A DNA stretch of 64,000 nt from Ligilactobacillus saerimneri DSM 16049 (GCF_000423265.1 NZ_AUHQ01000003.1:50219-114218), one strand, 5' to 3'. Numbered from the stretch's first letter, positions 1 to 8,295 are shown. Program-made: numbers and translations. The notes: generated from the sequence alone by a model not told the origin.

Positions 1-296
1 CTAATGCAGGATTGTTTTATTTGACCGTTCTGACTGACCCAACAACGGGTGGGGTAACAGCTAGCTTTGCTATGCAGGGGGATATCATTGTGGCCGAACC
101 CCACGCCCTAGTAGGGTTTGCTGGTAAAAGAGTGATTGAGCAAACGATCCACCAACGCGTGCCAGAAGATTTACAGGCTGCTGAAACGGTACTCAAAGAA
201 GGATTTGTGGACGCAATTGTTCCGCGGGCACAGCAGAAGGCTACAATTGCTTTCTTATTGGCCACAAATCAGAAAAGGAGGGTGGCTCATGGTTAG
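1..296 (+). CDS. accD: Acetyl-CoA carboxylase carboxyltransferase subunit beta, C-terminal part (5' end outside window)
   Basis: The reading frame is open from the first bases, so the start lies upstream of the window. About 97 C-terminal residues are visible. They include the crotonase-like core pieces [17 protein letters not shown] and [11 protein letters not shown], which are typical of the beta carboxyltransferase subunit. AccD pairs with AccA to transfer the carboxyl group from biotin carrier protein to acetyl-CoA, making malonyl-CoA in the cytosol. The stop codon overlaps the accA start by 8 bp, so the two subunits are probably translationally coupled. The zinc-ribbon N-terminus expected of AccD cannot be seen here. 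Confidence 0.93.
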   Translation, partial: NAGLFYLTVLTDPTTGGVTASFAMQGDIIVAEPHALVGFAGKRVIEQTIHQRVPEDLQAAETVLKEGFVDAIVPRAQQKATIAFLLATNQKRRVAHG

Positions 297-1089
297 TCTA
301 TTTGAACATAAGCCACGAGAACAACGAACTGCAGCCGCAGTCGTCAAAGCGGCTCGGGCGGAACAAAAAGTAACGGCCCCAGAGCTGATCAAGGGCCTGT
401 TTAAAGAGTTTCATGAGCTCCATGGGGACCGCAGTGGGGCGGATGACCCTGCGATCATTGGCGGAATTGGCTTTTTAAACGATATAGCGGTAACCGTGAT
501 TGCCATTGATAAAGGAAAAACACCTGCGGAACGGATTGCCAAACACTTTGGTGGTCCCACTCCCAACGGCTATCGGAAAGCATTACGCTTGATGAAGCAG
601 GCGGAAAAATTTGGGCGACCAGTAATAACGCTCATCAATACTGCAGGCGCCTATCCGGGCCCAACAGCCGAAGAAGGTGGCCAAGGGCAAGCCATTGCTC
701 AGAACTTGTTAGCGATGAGCGACCTTAAAGTGCCGGTCATTGCGCTTATCTTTGGTGAAGGGGGCAGCGGTGGAGCCCTGGCATTAGCAGTCGCTAATAA
801 AGTATATATGCTGGAAAACAGTATGTACACAGTCCTATCCCCGGAAGGGTTTGCCACGATTTTGTGGAAAGATAGTAGTCGGGCTGCCGAAGCTGCTGAA
901 GTGATGCAGGTAACACCGCAGGCACTATTGCAGCAGGGAGTTATTGAAGGAATTGTTGCGGAACCAAACTCCCACCGTAAAGTAATCAAGAATATTAAGC
1001 GTGTCCTAGTTGAGGAGCTAGCATCACTTCAGAGGTTAACTCCACATGAGCTGGTAGCTCGCCGGCATGCGCGCTTCAGAAAATTTTAA
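289..1089 (+). CDS. accA: Acetyl-CoA carboxylase carboxyltransferase subunit alpha
   Basis: This 266-residue protein is the alpha half of the acetyl-CoA carboxyltransferase. Family landmarks are [19 protein letters not shown] near residue 45, an [17 protein letters not shown] stretch and the oxyanion-type segment [15 protein letters not shown]. The frame stays open further upstream, but the ATG at 289 is chosen because an AAAGGAGGG ribosome-binding site lies about 9 nt before it and the protein then begins MVSLFEHKP, a usual AccA start. It overlaps accD by 8 bp and is followed 11 bp later by fabI, so all three form the tail of a fatty-acid biosynthesis operon. Length is at the short end of the family, as is common in lactobacilli. 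Confidence 0.95.
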   Translation: MVSLFEHKPREQRTAAAVVKAARAEQKVTAPELIKGLFKEFHELHGDRSGADDPAIIGGIGFLNDIAVTVIAIDKGKTPAERIAKHFGGPTPNGYRKALRLMKQAEKFGRPVITLINTAGAYPGPTAEEGGQGQAIAQNLLAMSDLKVPVIALIFGEGGSGGALALAVANKVYMLENSMYTVLSPEGFATILWKDSSRAAEAAEVMQVTPQALLQQGVIEGIVAEPNSHRKVIKNIKRVLVEELASLQRLTPHELVARRHARFRKF

Positions 1090-1100
1090 GGAGGAGCAAC

Positions 1101-1859
1101 ATGGGTGATCTATTAACTGGTAAAAAAATCGTAGTTATGGGGGCGGCTAACAAGCGGTCGATCGCGTGGGGCTGCGCTCAGATGATGATGGAGCAAGGCG
1201 CTCAGCTAATTTTTACCTATCAGAACGATCGTTTAAAGAAAAGTTTACATAAGTTGGTAGCAGACGAAGAAGCATTGGTTGAATGTGACGTTGCAGCGGA
1301 TGAAAGCATACAGACTGCGTTTGCGACAATCAAGGAGCGCTTTGGTAAGGTAGACGGGATTGTTCATGCTATTGCCTTTGCGCCCAAGGAGGCTTTGGGC
1401 GGTGCGATCATGGATGCAAAACGCCAGGACTTCGCAATTGCACAAGACATTTCAGCATACTCTTTGGTAGCTGTTGCCAAGTATGGGCAAGCAATTCTGA
1501 ACAATCCAGGTAGCATTGTAACTTTGACTTACTTTGGCTCGGAACGAGCTATACCGAACTACAATGTCATGGGGGTTGCTAAGGCAGCGCTGGAAGCAAA
1601 TGTTCGCTACTTAGCGCGCGACATGGCAAAGTATGGCGTGCGGGTCAATGCGATCTCAGCTGGAGCAGTCAAGACTTTGGCGGTGACAGGAATCAAGGGC
1701 CACGCTGAACTATTAGAAATGTCAGCCGCACGGACTGTTGATGGTCAGTCTGTCACAACAAAAGAAATTGGTGGGGCATGTGCCTTTCTAATGTCGGACT
1801 TAGCAACCGGAGTAGTTGGGGATACGATTTATGTAGATAAAGGCGTTCACTTAATCTAA
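1101..1859 (+). CDS. fabI: Enoyl-[acyl-carrier-protein] reductase (NADH), FabI type
   Basis: This 252-residue short-chain dehydrogenase-fold enzyme reduces trans-2-enoyl-ACP in the last step of each fatty-acid elongation round. The N-terminal nucleotide-binding segment VVMGAANKRSIAWGCA is the FabI variant of the Rossmann glycine motif. The catalytic Tyr-x6-Lys pair is seen as YNVMGVAK around residues 153-160, and AISAGAVKTLA follows where FabI proteins bind cofactor and triclosan. The start has an AAGGAGGAGC ribosome-binding site 7-8 nt upstream. It is the last gene of the acc/fab operon, and a strong hairpin terminator lies just after the stop. Confidence 0.95.
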   Translation: MGDLLTGKKIVVMGAANKRSIAWGCAQMMMEQGAQLIFTYQNDRLKKSLHKLVADEEALVECDVAADESIQTAFATIKERFGKVDGIVHAIAFAPKEALGGAIMDAKRQDFAIAQDISAYSLVAVAKYGQAILNNPGSIVTLTYFGSERAIPNYNVMGVAKAALEANVRYLARDMAKYGVRVNAISAGAVKTLAVTGIKGHAELLEMSAARTVDGQSVTTKEIGGACAFLMSDLATGVVGDTIYVDKGVHLI

Positions 1860-1867
1860 TAGAATAC

Positions 1868-1916
1868 AAAAATGGCAAACCTCCTGGTACTTATACCATG
1901 GTTTGCCATTTTTTAT
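1868..1916 (+). terminator. Rho-independent terminator after fabI
   Basis: Perfect 14-bp arms (AAAATGGCAAACC and its complement) enclose an inner TGGTA/TACCA stem and are followed by a T-rich run. The A-run on the left makes it potentially bidirectional, which fits the convergent pepO gene ending at 1944. Confidence 0.9.
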
Positions 1917-1943
1917 TAGTGAATAATTTGCGTTAGGTTCAAG

Positions 1944-3866
1944 TTACCAGATGTTTACCCGTTCGCTTGCAGGTAAGTACATCCCGTCGCCTGGTTGAAC
2001 ATTGAATGGTTGGTAGAAATCATCCAGGTTTTTAACTTGAATATTAGCCCGAAGCTCGTGTGGAGAGTGGACATCGATTGCCAGTAAGAGTTTTTGCCGT
2101 TCAAGAGAGGACTTCATGCACCAGATCCGCGCCCAGTTGATGAAGAAGGCCCGCAGGTCAGCAGAGCCGTCTTCTTTAGCGGCTTGCAAAGCACAACTTA
2201 GACCACCAGCATCAGCGATATTTTCAGAAACTACCAATTTACCGTTAACCTTGCCGGCAGGAGTAGTGAGCCCGTCAAACTGCTTAATCATCTTTTCGGC
2301 CAGTTCTTGGAAGTGTTTGAGGTCCGCATCAGTCCACCAGTTGTTCATATTCCCGTATTCGTCAAACTTCGCCCCGTTGTTATCAAAGGCATGGGAGATT
2401 TCATGGGCGATAACGGCCCCAATTCCCCCATAGTTAGCACTGGCCGGTTGGTCCAAACTATAAAATGGTGCCTGGAGAATAGCAGCGGGAAAGACGATGA
2501 TGTTGAACGATGGGTTGTAGTAGGCATTAACCATGTGTGCTGGCATTCCCCACCGGGTCCGATCGACAGGTTTGGTTAAACGTCCGTAGTGGTCTTTGAG
2601 GATGATCTTAGTAAACTCGTGATCATTATCCAGAAGCGAAGCAGATTCATCGACACTGAACTTAGTGTAGAGCGAGTCTAGCTCATCCGGATAACCCACG
2701 TTGATTCCCAGAGTATTGAGCTTAACAACGGCTTGTTTACGGGTGGCAGCACTCAGCCAGTCGTTATTTTCTAACCGTTGCTTGTAGACAGCGACCATCT
2801 TTTCAACCATGTGGTGGACGTCAGCTTTGGCTTGAGGGCCAAAATATTTGTGGCCATAGTAGAGCCCAACAACTTGGTCAAACTGGTTAGTTGCCAGGTA
2901 ATAGGCCGCTTTTTGCGGTTTTTTTGCTTCCTTTGATCCTGATAGAGCCCGACCATATTCACCACTGGTAACCCGCATTTCATCAGTTAAGTAAGGTGCC
3001 ATAGCAATCAGCATCTTGACCACGATCCAACTTTGAATTTGAGCGAAAGTAGCGGGTGTTACTAGTTGGTTTAAGGCAGCATAATAGTTAGGTTCGGTGA
3101 CGATTACTTGGTCAACCGTGGTTCCAACTAAGCGTTGCGCATAAGCTACTAGATCAATGGCACTGCTGGTTTGTGCAAATTCTGCTGGAGTATATTTGTT
3201 ATACATCTTAGTATAGTCAGCCCGCTCAGTAGAGTCTTTTTCATGGGGTGCCAGAGCAGCATCAAAAGCCAACGCCCGCTGGAGGTGGTCCTCAGCGAAG
3301 TCAGCGCTATAACCGGCCAAGGAGAACAACTTACGAACCATATTTTGATAAATTGCCAGCAATTGGTCTGCCTGATCCTTTTTTTCGTCTGTGTAGTAGG
3401 TTTTGTCCGGTAAGATCAAGTGAGGAGCTTCGGCATAGAGGGCATAGTGGGCAGTGTCCTTCATATCAGGGTCAACTGACATTGGGAATGGTGTGGGGTA
3501 GCCACTCATGGTCAACTCTGGTAAGGCTTCCTGCCAATCTTGGAGGTCTTTAAGATCCAAAATGCGGTCCAGGAACTTTTGTGCTGGTGCAAAACCAAGG
3601 GCTTCCCGTTCATCAAAGTTGGCTGCTTTACGGTAGTACTTGATGAATTCTTGTAAATAAGGATCATCCGGGATATCCTTGCCATCGAGCATGGCTTGGA
3701 AATCGGCCATCAAGGTCTTTTCGATGTTGTCAGCCAAATCAGCAAAGCCCCCAGTAGTTGGCTTGTCTGCTGGAATGACAGCATGTTGGAGCCATTCACC
3801 ATTAACGGCCTGATAGAGGTCATCTTTGAGCAATGCTTCATTGATTGGATATTGTTTATTTGTCAT
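1944..3866 (-). CDS. pepO: Endopeptidase PepO, M13 (neprilysin-like) metallopeptidase
   Basis: This 640-residue zinc endopeptidase is of the length usual for lactic acid bacterial PepO. The zinc site is visible as VIAHEISHAFDNNGAKFDE (HExxH) near residue 475, and the third ligand motif is ENIADAGGL about 60 residues later. The protein ends in a Trp, as M13 proteins characteristically do. There is no signal peptide or N-terminal membrane anchor, so it should act in the cytosol on oligopeptides taken up from casein-like or host protein. An AAAGGATG ribosome-binding site precedes the ATG at 3866. It is transcribed alone, convergent with fabI and divergent from the MerR operon. Confidence 0.95.
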   Translation of the reverse strand: MTNKQYPINEALLKDDLYQAVNGEWLQHAVIPADKPTTGGFADLADNIEKTLMADFQAMLDGKDIPDDPYLQEFIKYYRKAANFDEREALGFAPAQKFLDRILDLKDLQDWQEALPELTMSGYPTPFPMSVDPDMKDTAHYALYAEAPHLILPDKTYYTDEKKDQADQLLAIYQNMVRKLFSLAGYSADFAEDHLQRALAFDAALAPHEKDSTERADYTKMYNKYTPAEFAQTSSAIDLVAYAQRLVGTTVDQVIVTEPNYYAALNQLVTPATFAQIQSWIVVKMLIAMAPYLTDEMRVTSGEYGRALSGSKEAKKPQKAAYYLATNQFDQVVGLYYGHKYFGPQAKADVHHMVEKMVAVYKQRLENNDWLSAATRKQAVVKLNTLGINVGYPDELDSLYTKFSVDESASLLDNDHEFTKIILKDHYGRLTKPVDRTRWGMPAHMVNAYYNPSFNIIVFPAAILQAPFYSLDQPASANYGGIGAVIAHEISHAFDNNGAKFDEYGNMNNWWTDADLKHFQELAEKMIKQFDGLTTPAGKVNGKLVVSENIADAGGLSCALQAAKEDGSADLRAFFINWARIWCMKSSLERQKLLLAIDVHSPHELRANIQVKNLDDFYQPFNVQPGDGMYLPASERVNIW

Positions 3867-3982
3867 TCAGGTCATCCTTTCATGTGTAGTCAATGAGTTG
3901 TTATTTATATTTTAGCCCAAATATTATTGATTTCACAGAATTAGCCCTGAACGCAAAAAGTTCAATTTTTGAAAAATATTGT

Positions 3983-4013
3983 TTGACTTGGAGCTCACTC
4001 CAAGTAATATGAT
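3983..4013 (+). promoter_or_regulatory. MerR-type promoter with operator in a 19-bp spacer
   Basis: A TTGACT -35 box (3983-3988) and a TATGAT -10 box (4008-4013) are separated by 19 bp, the over-long spacing characteristic of MerR-activated promoters. The spacer holds a perfect 7-bp inverted repeat, CTTGGAG-4-CTCCAAG (3987-4004), resembling the operators of aldehyde/electrophile-sensing MerR proteins. It lies 33 bp before the MerR gene, so the operon is probably autoregulated. Confidence 0.85.
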
Positions 4014-4045
4014 GAATTTAGAAATTATAGCTGGAGGGAGATAAG

Positions 4046-4459
4046 ATGGCAGATTTGACGATTTCCGCAGTGGCAGAAAAGTTTCACGTGAAACCAGATA
4101 CCCTGCGTTATTATGAGCGCATTGGCTTGTTGCCACCTGTACCCCGGCGGACTAACGGGAACCGTTATTATCCGCCGAGTATTCAAGAATGGTTAGAAAT
4201 GGTTTTGTGTTTTCGGGCGTCAGGGATGGCGATTGAACCGCTGATTGAATATTGTAGTTTATTGCAACAGGGCGATGAAACCGCCCCCGCCCGGGAAAAG
4301 ATTTTGCAGGAGCAGCTAGCAGTGTTATTAACCCAGCGTGAACAATTGGACAAATCGATTCACCGGCTAGAAGGCAAGGTTGCCCGCTATGAAAGAGGGG
4401 AAGTTAAAGTAGGGGCTGATTGGCTCCACTTTGCAGAAAAAAAGGATGGTAGAAAATGA
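4046..4459 (+). CDS. MerR-family transcriptional regulator (electrophile/aldehyde-responsive type)
   Basis: This 137-residue regulator has the MerR winged-helix N-terminus: AEKFHVKPDTLRYYERIGLL at residues 10-29, followed by the wing NGNRYY. A coiled-coil dimerisation helix occupies roughly residues 80-120 (REKILQEQLAVLLTQREQLD). No metal-binding cysteine cluster is present at the C-terminus. Two cysteines occur (VLCFRAS and IEYCSLL), which would suit thiol-based sensing, but this is inference. The ATG at 4046 follows a GGAGGGAG site. It overlaps the next gene by 4 bp (ATGA) and sits directly behind a MerR-type promoter, so it likely controls the operon of redox enzymes that follows. Confidence 0.88.
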   Translation: MADLTISAVAEKFHVKPDTLRYYERIGLLPPVPRRTNGNRYYPPSIQEWLEMVLCFRASGMAIEPLIEYCSLLQQGDETAPAREKILQEQLAVLLTQREQLDKSIHRLEGKVARYERGEVKVGADWLHFAEKKDGRK

Positions 4460-4992
4460 AGACAGTTGTTTTAGTATTTCACCCAGATTTAAATACATCC
4501 CGGGTTAACCGTGCTTTGGCAGCAGGCTTGCCGGCAGAGATCGAGGTGCGGGACATGTACCAATTGTATCCAGATTTTAAAATTGATGTTGCCCAGGAAC
4601 AAGCAGTCTTGGCGGATGCAGACCGAATCGTGCTTCAGTTCCCAATGTATTGGTATAGTTCGCCAGCTTTGCTCAAGCAATGGGAAGATGATGTCTTGGA
4701 ATATGGTTGGGCCTACGGGTCAAAAGGCGATGCACTCCATGGCAAGGAGTTGGTAATTGCGGTTTCACCAGGAGCAGATAATTATGACCGGGATAAGTTT
4801 GCCAAGTACCATGTCACAGAATTGCTTCGGCCTTTCCAGGCAACAAGCCGCCTGATTGGGATGAAGTTTGTTAAACCCTTTATCACAGTGGGGGCTTCGA
4901 CGATTGGTAAGGAACAACTGGAACAACAAGTCCAGGCCTATGCAACCTACCTAACCCAGGCGACGTTACCAGTGCTGGGTGATTTTGAATAG
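4456..4992 (+). CDS. Flavodoxin-fold NAD(P)H oxidoreductase (YwrO/MdaB-like quinone reductase)
   Basis: This 178-residue protein belongs to the NAD(P)H dehydrogenase (quinone) family, which uses FMN or FAD to reduce quinones and nitro compounds by two electrons. The family signature QFPMYWYSSPALLKQWEDDV is at residues 57-76, followed by GWAYG and the LVIAVSPGA strand. The N-terminal KTVVLVFHPDLNTSRVN is the phosphate-binding segment. It is translationally coupled to the MerR gene by a 4-bp overlap. Two further oxidoreductases lie downstream, so it probably detoxifies quinones or other electrophiles in the cytosol. The precise substrate cannot be read from sequence. Confidence 0.87.
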   Translation: MKTVVLVFHPDLNTSRVNRALAAGLPAEIEVRDMYQLYPDFKIDVAQEQAVLADADRIVLQFPMYWYSSPALLKQWEDDVLEYGWAYGSKGDALHGKELVIAVSPGADNYDRDKFAKYHVTELLRPFQATSRLIGMKFVKPFITVGASTIGKEQLEQQVQAYATYLTQATLPVLGDFE

Positions 4993-5005
4993 CAGGTGAT
5001 TAGTT

Positions 5006-6010
5006 ATGGATTATGTACAATTAGGAAAAACAGACATTATGGTTTCACCGGTATGTGTGGGGGCGATGAGCTTCGGACAGCCGGGAACGATGCATGACTG
5101 GACCTTGGACCAGGGACAGACCACCAAAATGGTGAACGCAGCCTTGGAATTAGGAATTAACTTCTTTGACACTGCTAATTCATATTCACGGGGAACAAGC
5201 GAAGAATATCTAGGTAAAGCCTTAAAAGTTAATACTCAACGGGATCGAGTAGTGATCGCTTCTAAGGTGTATTTCAATCCTGGACGTCTCTCTTACCAAG
5301 CAATCATGCGGGAAATTGATGGAACTTTGTTACGGTTGGGGACGGATTACTTGGACCTGTATATTATTCACCGTTTTGACTATGACACTCCGATCGAAGA
5401 AACCATGGAAGCCCTCAATGATGTAGTCAAACTGGGTAAGGTGCGGGCCCTCGGGGCGTCGGCAATGTTTGCGGACCAGTTTGCTCAGATGCAACAAGTT
5501 GCTGCTGACCATGGTTGGGCCCAATTCCAAGCAATGGAAAATCATTATAACTTGCTCTATCGTGAAGATGAAGCAGAGTTGATTCCTTATTGTCTGCAAA
5601 ATCAGGTGTCTTTAATTCCGTATAGTCCGCTAGCGGCTGGGCATTTAACGCGCCCAACCTGGGAGGCAACCACGTTGCGGAGCCGGACTGACCGCGTGGC
5701 TCGGGGCAAATATGATGACGCCAAAGAAAATGATTTACAAATTATTGGTCGGGTCCATGATCTAGCGCAAAAATACGGGGTGTCGATGGCGCAAATTGCC
5801 TTAGCATGGCAGTGGGCTAAGGGGGTAACAGCCCCAATCGTTGGCGGAACCAAAACTCGAAATTACCGTGATGCCGTAGCAGCAACGAATGTTCACTTAA
5901 CAGCGCCTGATATTGCGTACCTAGAAGAACCTTACCAGCCACATCGGATTGTGGGGCCATTGACGGCTAATCCGCCTCAGGGAACAATGTTGATTGATGA
6001 AAAGAAGTAA
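5006..6010 (+). CDS. Aldo/keto reductase
   Basis: This 334-residue (alpha/beta)8-barrel oxidoreductase uses NADPH to reduce aldehydes or ketones. Visible catalytic elements are FFDTANSYSRG (Asp and Tyr, residues 55-65), IASKVY (Lys) and YIIHRFD (His). The cofactor part appears as YSPLAAGHL and the C-terminal IVGGTKTRNY. It resembles the YajO/YakC-like group that starts with a QLGKTDIMVSPVCVGAM segment. It sits 13 bp behind the quinone reductase gene and 18 bp before the alcohol dehydrogenase, in the same operon. Substrate unknown; the context suggests removal of reactive carbonyls. Confidence 0.92.
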   Translation: MDYVQLGKTDIMVSPVCVGAMSFGQPGTMHDWTLDQGQTTKMVNAALELGINFFDTANSYSRGTSEEYLGKALKVNTQRDRVVIASKVYFNPGRLSYQAIMREIDGTLLRLGTDYLDLYIIHRFDYDTPIEETMEALNDVVKLGKVRALGASAMFADQFAQMQQVAADHGWAQFQAMENHYNLLYREDEAELIPYCLQNQVSLIPYSPLAAGHLTRPTWEATTLRSRTDRVARGKYDDAKENDLQIIGRVHDLAQKYGVSMAQIALAWQWAKGVTAPIVGGTKTRNYRDAVAATNVHLTAPDIAYLEEPYQPHRIVGPLTANPPQGTMLIDEKK

Positions 6011-6028
6011 AGAAAGGATGGATTGAAT

Positions 6029-7066
6029 ATGAAGAAAGCTATTTTTGAAAAAGCGGGAAAGATGAGTGTTGTGGAAGCGCCGATGCCAACTATTGAAAAA
6101 GATGATGATGTTATCATCAAGGTCGTTCGGACCTGTGTTTGTGGGTCAGACCTCTGGGCATACTCAGCTGGGGATGCTAAAGAAGCTCACTCAGAAAACA
6201 CTGGTCACGAAGCCATCGGGATCGTTGAAGAAGTGGGAGCGGCTATTACTACGGTTAAGAAGGGTGACTTTGTGATTGCACCTTTTACCCATGGTTGTGG
6301 GCATTGTCCAGCTTGTTTAGCGGGATTTGATGGTGTATGTCAAGACCACAGTGATAACTTTACTAATGGCAATCAAGCTGAGTATATTCGGTTCCAGCAT
6401 GGACAGTGGGCGCTGGTGAAAGTACCCGGACAGCCGGAAGATTATTCCGAAGGGATGCTCAAGTCTTTGTTAACTTTGGCTGATGTTATGGCAACAGGGT
6501 ACCACGCTGCTGTCACGGCCCATGTTGGTGCGGGCGATAAAGTGGTCGTTGTTGGCGATGGAGCAGTAGGCCAATGCGCTGTTATTGCTGCTAAGATGCT
6601 GGGTGCTTCCCAAATTATCATCATGAGCCGGCACGCAGATCGGCAAAAGATGGCCCTGGATTTTGGGGCTACGGACTTTGTAGCTGAACGGGGCCAAGAA
6701 GGCATTCAAAAAGTGGTGGAATTAACGGGTGGTACTGGTGCCAACGCAGTTCTGGAATGTGTTGGGGCCCAGGCTTCAACTGACCAAGCCTTTGGGGTAG
6801 TACGCCCTGGTGGGCGAATTGGTCGGGTGGGCTTGCCCCATGGCGAAAAGATGGATCCAGCTGCTACCTTCTATCGGAATATTACTTTGGCTGGTGGCCC
6901 AGCCTCAGTGACGACATACGACAAGGAAGTCTTACTTAAGGCTGTGCTGGATGGAGCGATTGAACCGGGGAAGGTCTTTACTCAAGAGTATACTTTAGAT
7001 GAAATCAATGCTGCTTACCAGGATATGGCTGACCGGAAGACCATCAAGGCTTATGTTAAGATTTAA
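6029..7066 (+). CDS. Zinc-dependent alcohol dehydrogenase, 3' end rebuilt by element integration
   Basis: This 345-residue medium-chain dehydrogenase carries the catalytic zinc ligands in VCGSDLW and GHEAIGIVEEVG. The structural zinc cysteines are in GCGHCPACLAGFDGVC (residues ~91-106), and the nucleotide motif is VVGDGAVGQCAV. It starts at the ATG at 6029, 8 nt after AAAGGATGG; an in-frame TTG at 6023 is less likely. The last codons (KAYVKI, stop) lie in the 15-bp left attachment repeat at 7046-7060. The right-hand copy at 15156 continues as K-V-S-D-stop, so the pre-integration protein probably ended KAYVKVSD. The integrated element therefore swaps three residues for one and leaves the enzyme intact. 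Confidence 0.92.
   Translation: MKKAIFEKAGKMSVVEAPMPTIEKDDDVIIKVVRTCVCGSDLWAYSAGDAKEAHSENTGHEAIGIVEEVGAAITTVKKGDFVIAPFTHGCGHCPACLAGFDGVCQDHSDNFTNGNQAEYIRFQHGQWALVKVPGQPEDYSEGMLKSLLTLADVMATGYHAAVTAHVGAGDKVVVVGDGAVGQCAVIAAKMLGASQIIIMSRHADRQKMALDFGATDFVAERGQEGIQKVVELTGGTGANAVLECVGAQASTDQAFGVVRPGGRIGRVGLPHGEKMDPAATFYRNITLAGGPASVTTYDKEVLLKAVLDGAIEPGKVFTQEYTLDEINAAYQDMADRKTIKAYVKI
7046..7060 (+). repeat. Left attachment site core (attL)
   Basis: 15-bp direct repeat AAGGCTTATGTTAAG, identical to 15156-15170. It encodes K-A-Y-V-K at the end of the alcohol dehydrogenase. Confidence 0.88.
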
Positions 7067-7160
7067 TGCGCTTTTACTGGTGTTTGTAATTGTAGAAAGC
7101 CTATTAAATCAAGGTTTATATTATTTGCTCGACACTGAAAAACAATAGTTTAAAAATAAA

Positions 7161-7183
7161 TTGCAACCAAGTTGCAACCAAAT
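7161..7183 (+). repeat. Tandem TTGCAACCAA repeat, left copy (candidate integrase arm site)
   Basis: Two adjacent TTGCAACCAA units, 11 bp apart, with the same arrangement and orientation as at 15102-15124 near the other end. Paired short direct repeats inside both ends of an element are typical of arm sites bound by the N-terminal domain of tyrosine integrases. Confidence 0.6.
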
Positions 7184-7215
7184 TTAACCGGCTATCAATA
7201 CGACTGTTTAAAAGT

Positions 7216-7239
7216 ACCGTCTTAATAGGCGGTTTTTTT
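7216..7239 (+). terminator. Forward terminator inside the left end
   Basis: ACCGTC/GGCGGT stem (one G-U pair) followed directly by seven T residues. It replaces the operon terminator that integration has moved 8 kb away to 15199. Confidence 0.7.
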
Positions 7240-7249
7240 ATTGTCTGAG

Positions 7250-7287
7250 ATATAAAAAATACCAGCCCCATAATAAAGAGCTGGTAT
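7250..7287 (-). terminator. Reverse-strand terminator at the left end
   Basis: ATACCAGC/GCTGGTAT 8-bp stem; on the reverse strand it is followed by ATTTTTTAT. It would stop leftward transcription before it enters the alcohol dehydrogenase gene. Confidence 0.65.
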
Positions 7288-7594
7288 AAAAAGAACTGAT
7301 TAATTTAATTATATCATCAGGCGGGATCATCAATGCTGAAATTTAGCTAAAAAACGACTGTTGCAAATACTGTTGCATCCGTCCTTGTTTATAGGGCTAT
7401 TTATAAGACTTATTTAAATCAGATTGCATATAACGCCAATAGAGGAACTATGAGCCGTTTTAAGTCATCTATGTATAATTAGACATAAAATGAATTCAAA
7501 CGATACCTTGACCCATTATATTAAGCCGTTTTTAAGATAGAGCATTATTTTTCTTTTATAATGGTGGTAGTAGTTTCTCTAGGAGGATGATGCC

Positions 7595-7984
7595 ATGCTA
7601 GCCATTGATGAAAAGGCAACGATTAAGAACGCCCGCAATTTTTTTAGGAACGATCTGGAAAAATACCAGGCGCTCTCTCTTTCAAGATATACCATTCAGT
7701 CAGGGATGCCGGCGGTTGTTGCCGTCTCTGGTGGTTTATTGGATCAAGCAGAAAGAACGCAAATAACCGGGGTTGATGCCGTTGCTACCGTTGACCAAGT
7801 ACGGGATGCCATGGATAAGATGCAAGCAGATAATAGAAAGCTCCTAGAACTAAAATATTTCAGTCGCCTAAGCATCCTGGATCTTTGCGAACGCTTGGGC
7901 TATGGTCATTCAACAGTAGCAACCAAACTCAACCAGGCGCTATTAGAATTTGGCTTGATCTTTGGCTTGGCTGTCTTTAAATAG
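7595..7984 (+). CDS. ArpU-family phage transcriptional regulator
   Basis: This 129-residue protein matches the ArpU/RinA-like group of late-gene regulators found in Firmicute phages. The C-terminal half (residues ~85-120: ELKYFSRLSILDLCERLGYG, then HSTVATKLNQAL) reads like a sigma-region-4 helix-turn-helix. In phages such proteins activate the packaging/lysis operon. Here no late operon follows; it is the leftmost gene, pointing into about 800 bp of noncoding DNA. The start at 7595 has an AGGAGGATG ribosome-binding site. It may act on a helper phage or on the element's own accessory region, which is inference. Confidence 0.78.
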   Translation: MLAIDEKATIKNARNFFRNDLEKYQALSLSRYTIQSGMPAVVAVSGGLLDQAERTQITGVDAVATVDQVRDAMDKMQADNRKLLELKYFSRLSILDLCERLGYGHSTVATKLNQALLEFGLIFGLAVFK

Positions 7985-7990
7985 GAGGTG

Positions 7991-8053
7991 TTGCCGTTAG
8001 GTTGTCTGCTGTTCGTATTGGGCGGGTTCGGTCTGTTCATCCTTACTTGGTAA
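7991..8053 (+). CDS. Possible 20-residue hydrophobic peptide downstream of the ArpU-like gene
   Basis: A short frame begins at TTG 7991 (or GTG 7988). It would encode a strongly hydrophobic 20-residue peptide (MPLGCLLFVLGGFGLFILTW), the size of one membrane span. A perfect AGGAGG sits over the ArpU stop codon, but it is only 2 nt from the TTG, which is too close for efficient initiation. A terminator follows at 8070. It could be a holin- or toxin-like micropeptide or chance. Confidence 0.25.
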   Translation: MPLGCLLFVLGGFGLFILTW

Positions 8054-8069
8054 GTTAGGTTTTTTTCCT

Positions 8070-8097
8070 GGTCGTTCTGAGCGACCTGTTTTTTATT
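8070..8097 (+). terminator. Terminator after the ArpU-like gene
   Basis: GGTCGTT/AGCGACC stem with a CTG loop, followed by TGTTTTTTATT. Confidence 0.7.
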
Positions 8098-8261
8098 TGC
8101 TGTTAGTGGGTCAATTTGATTGACCGAGATAGTATATATAATCCTATATGCCAAAAGTTTTTAATGCTGAGGCTAGGGGATGTCCTGAACATCCTGGAAA
8201 CAGGTTATTTCAAATCACCCGTTTTATATATCCGCAATTACTGAAAATAAGCCATTTATGC

Positions 8262-8295
8262 AAAAAATAAGCCCTAGCTGGTAAAGCTGGGGCTT
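8262..8295 (-). terminator. Reverse-strand terminator
   Basis: An 11-bp stem AAGCCCTAGCT/AGCTGGGGCTT (one G-U pair); the reverse strand then reads ATTTTTTG. Confidence 0.65.

Larger units (their letters stand above)
7067..7594. other. Left-end noncoding region of the element
   Basis: No gene is seen in these 528 bp. They hold the integrase arm-type repeat at 7161-7183, a forward terminator at 7216-7239 that would stop read-through from the alcohol dehydrogenase operon, a reverse terminator at 7250-7287, and a TATAAT -10 box at 7557-7562 likely serving the ArpU-like gene. Confidence 0.6.

Noticed and set aside
136..288. 51-residue N-terminal extension of AccA
   Set aside because: It overlaps accD coding sequence in another frame; the ATG at 289 has a strong ribosome-binding site and gives a normal AccA start.
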